From: Capillimicrobium parvum
GTDB taxonomy: Bacteria > Actinomycetota > Thermoleophilia > Solirubrobacterales > Solirubrobacteraceae
Assembly: GCF_021172045.1 (NCBI RefSeq)
Contig: NZ_CP087164.1
Span: 3,038,001-3,102,000, forward strand
Length of the DNA: 64,000 nucleotides
Direction: 5' to 3'
Shown here: positions 7,971 through 15,439 of the stretch, piece by piece
Position numbering within the stretch: position 1 is the first letter of the stretch
How the letters are laid out: each line of letters begins with the position of its first letter
The notes under the pieces: model-generated
What the model was told of the DNA's origin: nothing
Databases searched by the model: none
What the model saw: only the letters and a program-made list of their open reading frames with translations
Position numbers and translations under genes: made by a program

Positions 7971-8912
7971 ATGACCCGCCATCGCCTTCGCACCATCGCC
8001 GCCGTGACCGCCATCGCCGCCACCGGCACCGCCGCCGCGGCGGGCACCGCCTCGGCCCGCCCCGCGGTCCCGGTCGGCATCAGCGACCAGAGCGCCGCGA
8101 TGTTCGACAGCCCGCTGTTCCAGCAGACGGCCATCAAGCAGGTCCGCTACTTCGTTGCCTGGAACGCGGCACGTCATCGTGGCGAGCTGAACGCGGTGCG
8201 CGACTACGTCAGGAGCGCGCGCAGCCACGGCATCTCCGTCCTGGTGCACATCGGCACCGACGACTTCCGCCCCCGCCGCGCCCACCTGCCGACCGTGCGC
8301 GAGTACCGCCGCGACGTCGGCCGACTCGTGCGCACGCTGCGTCCGCTCGGCGTCAGGGACTGGGGCGCGTTCAACGAGGCCAACCATCCCAGCGAGCCGA
8401 CCTACCGCAGCCCGAAGCGCGCCGCGAGGCTGTTCGTCGCGCTGCGCTCGATGTGCGGCGGCTGCCGCGTCGTCGCCCTCGACGTCCTGGACACGCGCGG
8501 CGTCACCGGCTACATCGACCGCTTCTACGGCGCGATGACGCCGACGCAGCGCCGCCAGGCCTCGCTGGTCGGCATCCACAACTACTCCGACGTCAACCGC
8601 CGCACGACGGCCGGGACGAGCACGATCATGCGCGCCGTCCGCACGCACGTCCGCTCGCCGCACTTCTGGCTGACCGAGACCGGCGGCATCGTGGAGCTCG
8701 GCTCGGCCTTCCGCTGCAACGAGCGGCGGGCCGCGAACCGCACGACGTACCTGTTCAAGCTCCTGCACACCTACCGCCACGCGATCGACCGCGCCTACAT
8801 CTACAACTGGAAGGGCACGGACTGCCGGACGCGCATGGACACCGGCATGGTCAACGCCGACGGCACGCCGCGCCCCGCGTACACGGCGCTGCGCCGCGGA
8901 CTGCGCCGCTGA
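7971..8912 (+). CDS. Secreted clan GH-A-like glycoside hydrolase, 313 aa
   Basis: An N-terminal signal peptide (TIAAVTAIAATGTAAAAG core, cleavage near ASA-RP at about residue 30) precedes a TIM-barrel-like domain. The two catalytic acids of clan A glycosidases are visible: Glu136 in WGAFNEANHP (acid/base, after Asn) at the end of strand 4, and Glu236 in WLTETGG (nucleophile) at the end of strand 7. The substrate is unknown; GH39/GH5-like plant or cell-wall glycans are reasonable. Four Cys (MCGGC; RCN; DCR) may form disulfides. AAGGA sits 8 bases before the ATG. A TTGACA hexamer at 7900 lacks a good -10 partner. Confidence 0.75.
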   Translation: MTRHRLRTIAAVTAIAATGTAAAAGTASARPAVPVGISDQSAAMFDSPLFQQTAIKQVRYFVAWNAARHRGELNAVRDYVRSARSHGISVLVHIGTDDFRPRRAHLPTVREYRRDVGRLVRTLRPLGVRDWGAFNEANHPSEPTYRSPKRAARLFVALRSMCGGCRVVALDVLDTRGVTGYIDRFYGAMTPTQRRQASLVGIHNYSDVNRRTTAGTSTIMRAVRTHVRSPHFWLTETGGIVELGSAFRCNERRAANRTTYLFKLLHTYRHAIDRAYIYNWKGTDCRTRMDTGMVNADGTPRPAYTALRRGLRR

Positions 8913-8923
8913 GCGGCCGACGG

Positions 8924-10309
8924 TCAGACGTCGGGGGTCGCCTCGATCCGGCCTTCGGCCACCGCGTCCTGCAGGGCGCGGTGGTCGAGCTCGTTCTGGT
9001 CGGCGTACGCGCGGGCGAACGCGGCGATCGCGCGGTCGAAGCGGTCGCTGTGGCCGAGATAGGCGGCGATGGCGACCCGGTCGCCAGAGCGGGCGTGGGC
9101 GCGGGCCAGCGCCAGCCCGCACAGCTGCGCGTACTTCGTCATGCCGGGCGGCAGCGCGGTGCTGATGTCGACCGAGCCCTTGCCGTCCCAGAGCTGGCGG
9201 ACGTAGAAGTCGCGCTCCAGCCCGTCGATGCCGGTGACGCGCTCCCAGCCGAGGAAGATGTCGCTGGCCGCCTGCACCAGCCGCTGCCCGAGCACGACGC
9301 GCTTTCCGTGCGATCGGTGGGCGCTGCGGCGCAGGTGGGCCTCGAGGACCGACGCCTGCGCCTCCTTGGCCTGCAGGACGAGCGGATCGCCGGCGTCGCG
9401 CCCCTCGAGCAGGATCACCCAGGCCCGGGTGCCGACGCTGCCGACGCCGACGACCTTGTGCGCCATGTCGGCCACGCGATAGCCGTCGAGCAGATGCGCG
9501 TGCTCCGCCGTGAGGCTGCGCCGGTAGGACTCAAGCAGGCGGTGGAGCCGCGACTGGAGCAGCTCCGCGTCGCTCGCGTCGAGGAGGTCGCTCACCGGCA
9601 CGAGCACCGGGGGCTGGCGACGGAAGCGCAGGCGTCCGTCGACCTTCTCGGTCAGCCGCTCGACGGCGCGCAGGCTCGTCTTGCGCAGCGCCTTCTGCTG
9701 CACCTTGCGGACCGCCTTGACCTGCGCGTCGGTGCCGGTCTGCGCGAAGTAGTCGATGAGGGCGTCGACGTCCAGCCGCGTGTACCAGACGTCGAGGTTG
9801 CCGAGCGCGGCGAACCCGGCCGCGCCCTCGCGGTACTGACGCACCACCGCGAGCACCGCCTGCTCGGCGTCAGCGGGCGAGAAGCCCCGGTCGCGGCAGG
9901 CGATCTCGACGCTCGCCGCGAGGCGCTTGACGTCCCACTCCCACGGGCCCGGCAGGGTCTCGTCGAAGTCGTTGAGGTCGAAGACGAGGCGGCGGTCGGG
10001 GGCCGCGAAGATGCCGAAGTTCAGCAGGTGCGCGTCGCCGCACGCCTGGACCTCGATGCCCGACGCGGACGTGCCGGCGAGGTCGGCCGCCATGATCGCC
10101 GCGGCGCCGCGGTAGAACGCGAACGGCGACGCGAGCATCCGCCCGTAGCGCAGCGGCAGGAGCTGTTGGACCCGGGTCGTGCCCTGACGCTCGAGAACGG
10201 CGACCGGGTCCTCGCGGTCAGACGCGGGCGCCCAGTCGCCGTGGCTCGAGCGCCCGGCGGCCTTGCGGCCCTCGCGCCCGCGCTGCACCTGCTCGTCGAC
10301 CAGCGTCAT
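8924..10309 (-). CDS. DUF2252 family protein, 461 aa
   Basis: Full-length member of DUF2252, a bacterial family with kinase-like fold features. Visible hallmarks are FAFYRGAAAIMAADL near residue 62, the GDAHLLNFGIF motif near residue 92 and FDLNDFDETLPGPWEWDVKRL near 110, which resemble the phosphotransferase HxDxxxxN and DFD elements of aminoglycoside-kinase-like enzymes. The biological substrate is not established. The ATG at 10309 overlaps the gnd stop by four bases (ATGA), so the gene is translationally coupled to 6-phosphogluconate dehydrogenase. A sugar-phosphate or carbon-flux link is possible but only by position. Confidence 0.85.
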   Translation of the reverse strand: MTLVDEQVQRGREGRKAAGRSSHGDWAPASDREDPVAVLERQGTTRVQQLLPLRYGRMLASPFAFYRGAAAIMAADLAGTSASGIEVQACGDAHLLNFGIFAAPDRRLVFDLNDFDETLPGPWEWDVKRLAASVEIACRDRGFSPADAEQAVLAVVRQYREGAAGFAALGNLDVWYTRLDVDALIDYFAQTGTDAQVKAVRKVQQKALRKTSLRAVERLTEKVDGRLRFRRQPPVLVPVSDLLDASDAELLQSRLHRLLESYRRSLTAEHAHLLDGYRVADMAHKVVGVGSVGTRAWVILLEGRDAGDPLVLQAKEAQASVLEAHLRRSAHRSHGKRVVLGQRLVQAASDIFLGWERVTGIDGLERDFYVRQLWDGKGSVDISTALPPGMTKYAQLCGLALARAHARSGDRVAIAAYLGHSDRFDRAIAAFARAYADQNELDHRALQDAVAEGRIEATPDV

Positions 10310-11748
10310 GTGTCGGTGCGCACCTCCTTCCCGTCCTGCGCCCAGCGGGTGTGGAACGCGCCCTCGCGGTCGACGCGCCGGTACGTGTGCGCGCCGAAGA
10401 AGTCGCGCAGCCCCTGGATGAGGTTCGCCGGGCCGCGCTCCCGGCGATAGCCGTCGTAGTACGCCAGCGACGAGCTGAACGCCGGGATCGCCACGCCCTC
10501 CTCGGTCGCCCGCGAGACCACCCGGCGCCACGCGTCCTGCGCGTCGGCCACCGCATCGCGGAAGTACTCGACGAGCAGGAGGTTCTCCAGCTGCGGGTCC
10601 TCGACGTACGCGTCGCGGATCCGGTTGAGGAAGCGCGCGCGGATGATGCAGCCGCCGCGCCAGATCGTCGCCATGGCGCCGAGGTCGAGGTCCCAGCCGT
10701 GCGCCTGCGAGGCCGCCGTCATCTGCTGGAAGCCCTGCGCGTAGGCGACGACCTTGCTCGCGTACAGCGCCTTCTGGATGTCGTCGACGAGGCCGTCGGT
10801 GGAGCCCTTGGCGGCTCCCGGCACCGGGCCGGCGAGGCGCTGCGAGGCGACCTCGCGCTCCTCGCGCAGCGACGACAGCGTGCGGGCGAACACCGCCTCC
10901 GTGATGGCGGTCAGCGGCACCCCGAGCTCGAGCGCGTCCTGGCTCGTCCAGCGCCCGGTGCCCTTCTGCTCGGCCTGGTCGACGATCGCGTCGAGCAGCG
11001 GCCCGCCGGTCGACTCGTCGCGCTGGGCCAGCACCTTCGCCGTGATCTCGATGAGGAACGACTCGAGGTCGCCGGTGTTCCAGTCGTCGAAGATCCCGGC
11101 GATGTCCGCGACCTCGAGGCCCGCGACGTGGCGCAGGAGGTCGTAGGCCTCGGCGATCAGCTGGATGTCGGCGTACTCGATGCCGTTGTGGACCATCTTC
11201 ACGTAGTGGCCGGCGCCGTCGGGGCCGACGTACGTGCAGCACGGCGTGCCGTCGACCTGCGCGGCGATCGAGGTGAGCACCGCCTCGACCTCCGCGTACG
11301 CCTCGCGGGCGCCGCCCGGCATGATGCTCGGCCCCAGCAGCGCGCCCTCCTCGCCGCCCGACACGCCGATGCCCATGAACCGCAGCCCGTGCTCGGCGCA
11401 GGCCTGCGTCCGGCGCTTCGTGTCGGCGAAGTGCGAGTTGCCGGCGTCGATGAGGATGTCGCCCTCGTCGAGCAGCGGCGTGAGCTCTTCGATGACGCCG
11501 TCGACCGGGGCGCCGGCCTTGACCATGACGATGATCCGCCGCGGGCGCTCGAGCGCGGCGACGAACGTCTCGACGGTCTCGCCGGCGGTGAAGTCGCCTT
11601 CGCCGCCGTAGTGCTCCATGAACTCGGTCGTCCGCGCGGCCGTGCGGTTGTGCACGGCGACGGGCACCCCGTGCCGGGCGATGTTGCGCGCCAGGTTGGC
11701 GCCCATCACCGCCAGCCCTGTCACCCCGATCTGGCTCTCTTGGCTCAT
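10306..11748 (-). CDS. gnd: 6-phosphogluconate dehydrogenase, decarboxylating, 480 aa
   Basis: Oxidative pentose-phosphate pathway enzyme converting 6-phosphogluconate to ribulose 5-phosphate, CO2 and reduced nicotinamide cofactor. The N-terminal Rossmann motif GLAVMGANLARNIA with following HNRT (residues 33-36) predicts NADP preference. Substrate-binding GVSGGEEGALLGPSIMPGG (about 127-145) and the catalytic region HNGIEYADIQLIAEAYDLL (about 186) are intact, as is the C-terminal FFGAHTYRRVD tail. The length is that of the long dimeric family. Start ATG 11748. The downstream DUF2252 gene overlaps by four bases. Confidence 0.97.
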   Translation of the reverse strand: MSQESQIGVTGLAVMGANLARNIARHGVPVAVHNRTAARTTEFMEHYGGEGDFTAGETVETFVAALERPRRIIVMVKAGAPVDGVIEELTPLLDEGDILIDAGNSHFADTKRRTQACAEHGLRFMGIGVSGGEEGALLGPSIMPGGAREAYAEVEAVLTSIAAQVDGTPCCTYVGPDGAGHYVKMVHNGIEYADIQLIAEAYDLLRHVAGLEVADIAGIFDDWNTGDLESFLIEITAKVLAQRDESTGGPLLDAIVDQAEQKGTGRWTSQDALELGVPLTAITEAVFARTLSSLREEREVASQRLAGPVPGAAKGSTDGLVDDIQKALYASKVVAYAQGFQQMTAASQAHGWDLDLGAMATIWRGGCIIRARFLNRIRDAYVEDPQLENLLLVEYFRDAVADAQDAWRRVVSRATEEGVAIPAFSSSLAYYDGYRRERGPANLIQGLRDFFGAHTYRRVDREGAFHTRWAQDGKEVRTDT

Positions 11749-11792
11749 GCGGTGATCCTCTCAGGCGGGCGCGGCCGTCGCCTGCCTGCGGT

Positions 11793-11993
11793 TCAGATGA
11801 CCTGCATGAGCAGGAGGAAACCGACCACGACGGCTCCCACGACGAGGAGCACCACGAGCAGCGAGCCGTCGAGCACCACGCCGGTGACGACCGCCGCGAG
11901 GAACGCAAGCGCGACGGCGGCGACGACCATCTCGATCTCGTCGCCCTTGCGGGAGCGGACCGGCCGGCCATCCTGTCCGCGGCGGCGGCGCAT
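11793..11993 (-). CDS. Small membrane protein, 66 aa
   Basis: A basic N-terminus (MRRRRGQDGRPVRSRKGDE) is followed by two adjacent hydrophobic helices spanning residues 22-42 and 45-64. No family is recognised. The positive-inside rule would place the N-terminus in the cytoplasm. It lies 44 bases upstream of gnd on the same strand and 20 bases downstream of the SDR gene, so it could be a read-through product of the P450 operon or the head of the gnd unit. Confidence 0.5.
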   Translation of the reverse strand: MRRRRGQDGRPVRSRKGDEIEMVVAAVALAFLAAVVTGVVLDGSLLVVLLVVGAVVVGFLLLMQVI

Positions 11994-12013
11994 CGCGCGA
12001 GCCTATCCGTGCG

Positions 12014-12778
12014 TCACAGGAACTGGCGGCCGCCGTCGACCACGAACGTCTGGCCGGTGATCATCGCGCTGGCGTCCGAGGCGAGGAACACCGCGGTGCC
12101 GACGACGTCCTGCGGCTGCAGGCTGCGCTTGATGGCGCCCCGCGCGACGCCGTAGGAGTCGGCGTCGTCGACGAGCTCGCGGCTGGCGTCGGTGAGCGTG
12201 AAGCCGGGCGCGAGCGCGTTCACGCGCACGCCCGCCTCCCCCAGTTCGCGCGCCATCACCCGCGACAGCGCGATGAGCGCGCCCTTCGACGCGACGTAGT
12301 GCGCCCACAGCGGCGAGCCGCTGAGCACGGTCGCCGACGCGACGTTGACGATCGAGCCGCCGAACCCCGACGCGCGCAGCGCGGCCGCGCACGCCTTCGA
12401 GCACAGCCACGGGCCGCGCAGGTTGACCGCCATCACGCGGTCCCACTCGGCGACGTCGATCTCGTCGAACGGCCGGCGCTCGAGGCCGGCGTAGATCGCG
12501 GCGTTGTTGACGAGCACGTCGATCGCCCCGAACGCGTCGAGCGCGGCGGCGGCCATGGCGGCGGTGCTCGCCTCGCGGGCCACGTCGGCCGCCACCGCCA
12601 GCGCCGACCCGCCCGCGAGCGCGATCTCGCCGACCGTCGCCTGCGCGGCGGCGAGATCGACGTCGGCGGCCACGACGCGGGCGCCGGCCCGGGCGAACCC
12701 GAGCGAGAACGCCCGCCCCAGCCCGCCTCCGGCCCCGGTGACGACGGCGCAGCGGCCGGCCAGCTCGGCGGGCGTCAC
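12014..12778 (-). CDS. Short-chain dehydrogenase/reductase, last gene of the P450 operon, 254 aa
   Basis: Classical SDR: cofactor motif TGAGGGLGRAF at residues 14-24, an ADVD segment after the second strand (Asp suggests NAD+ rather than NADP+), NNAA near 90, catalytic Ser in NVASATVLSG near 140, Tyr-x-x-x-Lys as YVASK near 157, and the C-terminal FVVDGGRQF typical of 3-oxoacyl-ACP-reductase-like SDRs. It probably oxidises a secondary alcohol or 3-hydroxyacyl intermediate. The GTG start at 12778 overlaps the upstream HD gene by four bases (GTGA). It is the sixth and last member of the coupled operon 19549-12014. Confidence 0.9.
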   Translation of the reverse strand: MTPAELAGRCAVVTGAGGGLGRAFSLGFARAGARVVAADVDLAAAQATVGEIALAGGSALAVAADVAREASTAAMAAAALDAFGAIDVLVNNAAIYAGLERRPFDEIDVAEWDRVMAVNLRGPWLCSKACAAALRASGFGGSIVNVASATVLSGSPLWAHYVASKGALIALSRVMARELGEAGVRVNALAPGFTLTDASRELVDDADSYGVARGAIKRSLQPQDVVGTAVFLASDASAMITGQTFVVDGGRQFL

Positions 12779-13383
12779 CGCGCGGGCTCCACGGGCCGCG
12801 CGGCGAGCGCCGCGCGCGAGGCGGCGATCTCGCGGCGCGCGATCGCCCGCGCCGGCTCGGTGAACAGCCATGCGTCGATCTCGGACTCCACCCAGTCGAT
12901 GTAGTCGTCCGGCGTCAGCTTCATCCACTCGTGGCAGATCCGCACCGCGGACTCGGTGTAGCGCCACAGCTTGTCGGCGTCCTTGACCAGCTCGTCGTCG
13001 AGGCTGACGGCCTCGGCGCGGGAGTCGTGGCCGTCGACGATGTCCTGGATCGCGCGCGTGCGCCGCTCGTCCCAGCCCACATGCGCGAGGATCTCGCCGG
13101 CGAGGGCCGCGCCCTGGATCTCGTGGCGTCGCGTGATGTCGGGCTCCCACCCGCGGATCGCGCCGGCCAGGCCCTTGAGGTGGTCGTCGCTCGGCACCGC
13201 CATGTAGCCGACGTCGTGCAGCAACACGGCGGGCAGGACGACGTCGGGATCCGCGGCCGGGCAGGACTCGAGCAGCTCCTGCGCGAGCGCGTAGGACTCG
13301 GGGACGTGGATCTCGTTGGACCGCGTCTGCCAGTACGGCTCGGCCGCCGCGTAGATGCGCGCGTAGCGCCCGGTCGCCGTCAC
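12775..13383 (-). CDS. HD-domain phosphohydrolase-like protein A, 202 aa
   Basis: Metal-dependent HD superfamily protein. Ligands are visible in order: His in NEIHVPES (about residue 22), His56-Asp57 in LLHDVGY, His in RRHEIQGAALAGEIL (about 85), His in VDGHDSR (about 113) and Asp in LVKDADKLW (about 129), the H-HD-H-H-D set of dinuclear HD enzymes. The family includes phosphatases, phosphodiesterases and some lyase/oxygenase members. It is clearly paralogous to, and exactly as long as, the HD protein at 14831-15439, and the two flank the aldehyde dehydrogenase. The GTG start at 13383 overlaps the ALDH stop by four bases. The substrate is unknown; an organic phosphate made by the operon's dikinase is the obvious candidate. 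Confidence 0.85.
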   Translation of the reverse strand: MTATGRYARIYAAAEPYWQTRSNEIHVPESYALAQELLESCPAADPDVVLPAVLLHDVGYMAVPSDDHLKGLAGAIRGWEPDITRRHEIQGAALAGEILAHVGWDERRTRAIQDIVDGHDSRAEAVSLDDELVKDADKLWRYTESAVRICHEWMKLTPDDYIDWVESEIDAWLFTEPARAIARREIAASRAALAARPVEPAR

Positions 13384-14834
13384 AGCCCGAGGTACATCGT
13401 CTTGTGCTCGAGGTACTCGTCGAGCCCGTGGCGCGACTTCTCGCGGCCGAGGCCGCTCTGCTTGACGCCGCCGAAGGGCACCGAGTGCAGCGAGCGGTGG
13501 ATGTCGTTGACCCACACCGAGCCGGCCTCGAGCTCCTCCGCGATGCGCCAGGCCGTGCGCAGATTGCGGCTGAAGACGTACGCGGCCAGGCCGTAGCGCG
13601 AGTCGTTGGCGAGGGCGACGGCCTCCTCGCAGTCGCCGAACGGCGCTACGCCGACGACCGGCCCGAAGGTCTCCTCGCGCATGATCTTCATCGCCGGCGT
13701 GGCGTCGGCGATCAGCGTCGGCGCGAAGAAGCAGCCGCCGTCGAACGGCTCGCCGGTCAGCCGCTCCCCGCCGCAGGCGATCCGCGCGCCCCGAGCCCGG
13801 GCGTCGGCGACGTGCTCGGCGCTCGTGGCCATGATGCGCTCGCCCACGAGCGGGCCGAGGTCGACGCCCGGCTCCAACCCGTGGCCGGCCCGCAGCCCGC
13901 GCGCACCCTCGGCGAAGCGGTCCACCAGCTCGTCGTAGCGCTCACGGGCGACGTACATGCGGTTCACGCGGTAGCAGAACTGGCCCGAGTTGGCGTACGC
14001 GTGGCGCACGAGCGCGGGCACCGCGACGTCGAGGTCGGCGTCGGCGCAGACGATGGCCGGGCACTGCCCGCCGAGCTCGAGCGTGACCCGCTTGTTCGTC
14101 TCCGCCGCGAGCCGGCGGATCCGGATGCCCGCGGCCGTCGACCCCGTGAACGCGACCTTGGCGGGGACCGGATGGCCGACGAGCGCCTCGCCGAGCTCGG
14201 GGCCCGAGCCGGTGATCACGTTGAGCACCCCCGCGGGGTAGCCGGCCTCGCCGAACAGGCGCGCCAGGTGCAGCGTGGACAGCGGCGTGTCCTGCGCCGG
14301 CTTGGCGACCACCGTGTTGCCGGTGACCAGCGCCGCACCGACCTTCATCAGCAGCAGGGTGATCGGGTAGTTGAACGGGGCGATCGCCACCACCACGCCG
14401 AGCGGCTCCTGCACCACCAGCACGCGCTCGTCCGGCTCGCCGAGCAGCGGCATCTCGCCGCGCAGGCGCAGCCCCTCCTGCGCGAAGTAGTCGAGCAGGT
14501 CGGCGGAGCGGCGGACCTCCGCGACCGCCGCGCCCAGGGGGCGGCCGAGCTCGAGCGTCAGCGTGCGCCCGATCTCCTCGGCGTCGCGGCGCATGAGCGC
14601 GGCGACCGCCTGCTGGAGCTCGGCGCGACGGGCGACCGGCGTGCGCCGCCAGCCGCGATACGCGTCCGCCGCCGCGCGCACCGCGCGATCGGCATCGCGC
14701 TCGTCGCCCTCGGCGACGTGGGCCAGGAGCGCGCCCGTCGCCGGGTCGTGGACGGCGATCGCCCGGCCCGACGCCGCCGGCACCCACTCGCCGCCGATCC
14801 ACAGGTCGTGCGTGGCGGTGGCCGTCGCGGTCAC
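13380..14834 (-). CDS. Aldehyde dehydrogenase family protein, 484 aa
   Basis: NAD(P)+-dependent oxidation of an aldehyde to an acid or semialdehyde product. Full-length ALDH with the PFNYP segment near 150, cofactor motif FTGSTAAG near 230, catalytic Glu253 in TLELGG and nucleophile Cys287 in SGQFCYR, 34 residues apart as usual. The C-terminal motif PFGGVKQSGLGREKSRHGLDEY resembles succinate-semialdehyde/lactaldehyde-type ALDHs, though Cys is followed by Tyr-Arg-Val rather than the common Thr/Ile. It sits between the two HD paralogs and overlaps each by four bases, so it is made in step with them. Its substrate should be an aldehyde arising from the P450/dikinase reactions. Confidence 0.93.
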   Translation of the reverse strand: MTATATATHDLWIGGEWVPAASGRAIAVHDPATGALLAHVAEGDERDADRAVRAAADAYRGWRRTPVARRAELQQAVAALMRRDAEEIGRTLTLELGRPLGAAVAEVRRSADLLDYFAQEGLRLRGEMPLLGEPDERVLVVQEPLGVVVAIAPFNYPITLLLMKVGAALVTGNTVVAKPAQDTPLSTLHLARLFGEAGYPAGVLNVITGSGPELGEALVGHPVPAKVAFTGSTAAGIRIRRLAAETNKRVTLELGGQCPAIVCADADLDVAVPALVRHAYANSGQFCYRVNRMYVARERYDELVDRFAEGARGLRAGHGLEPGVDLGPLVGERIMATSAEHVADARARGARIACGGERLTGEPFDGGCFFAPTLIADATPAMKIMREETFGPVVGVAPFGDCEEAVALANDSRYGLAAYVFSRNLRTAWRIAEELEAGSVWVNDIHRSLHSVPFGGVKQSGLGREKSRHGLDEYLEHKTMYLGL

Positions 14835-15439
14835 GGCGCGGCGACCGGGTCGTCGAGCACGGCGGTGCGCAGCACGCGCCGAGTCCGGTCCAGCTCGGCC
14901 CGGGCGATCTCGCGCGCCGCCTCGGTGAACAGGCGGTGCTCGATCTGCGGCTCCGTGCGGTCGACGTACACGCTCGGCGTCATCCCCCACCAGTCGCACG
15001 CGATCGCCACCCCCGCGATGGAGAACCGCCACAGCGCGTCGGCGTCCTTGACGAGCTCGTCGTTGTGCGAGATCGCCTCGGACCGCGTGTCGTGGCCCGC
15101 GATGATCGCCACCACCTCGTCGCGCACGTCCGCCGGCCAGCCCGTCGCGCCCAGGATCTCCCCGGCCAGCCGCGCGCCCTCGCGCTCGTGGGCGATCCGC
15201 ACGTCGGACTCCATCATCCCCGGGCCGAAGCCGTCGCGGTAGATCGCCGTCTGGTCCACGACCGCCCACCCGATGTCGTGCAGCAGCACCGCGAGCAGGA
15301 CGACGTCGCGGTCGGCCCCGGGATGCTGCTCGAGCAGGCGCTCGGCGTAGTCGAACGCCATGGGGATGTGCACGTCGTTCTTGCGGACGCGCATGTACGG
15401 CCGCGCGGCGGCCCACACCGCGTCGTAGCGATCCCCCAT
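14831..15439 (-). CDS. HD-domain phosphohydrolase-like protein B, 202 aa
   Basis: Second HD-superfamily protein of the operon. Ligands: His in NDVHIPMA (about residue 22), His54-Asp55 in LLHDIGW, His in IAHEREGARLAGEIL, His in IAGHDTR and Asp in LVKDADALW. It shares with protein A the patterns LAVLLHD(I/V)G, H-E-x-x-G-A-x-LAGEIL, GHD(T/S)R(S/A)EA and (N/D)DELVKDAD-LWR(F/Y), and has the same length, so the two arose by duplication and may form a hetero-oligomer. The region after HD (residues 56-80) differs and is Gly/Met-rich here. The ATG shares one base with the upstream stop (TGATG). Confidence 0.85.
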   Translation of the reverse strand: MGDRYDAVWAAARPYMRVRKNDVHIPMAFDYAERLLEQHPGADRDVVLLAVLLHDIGWAVVDQTAIYRDGFGPGMMESDVRIAHEREGARLAGEILGATGWPADVRDEVVAIIAGHDTRSEAISHNDELVKDADALWRFSIAGVAIACDWWGMTPSVYVDRTEPQIEHRLFTEAAREIARAELDRTRRVLRTAVLDDPVAAP

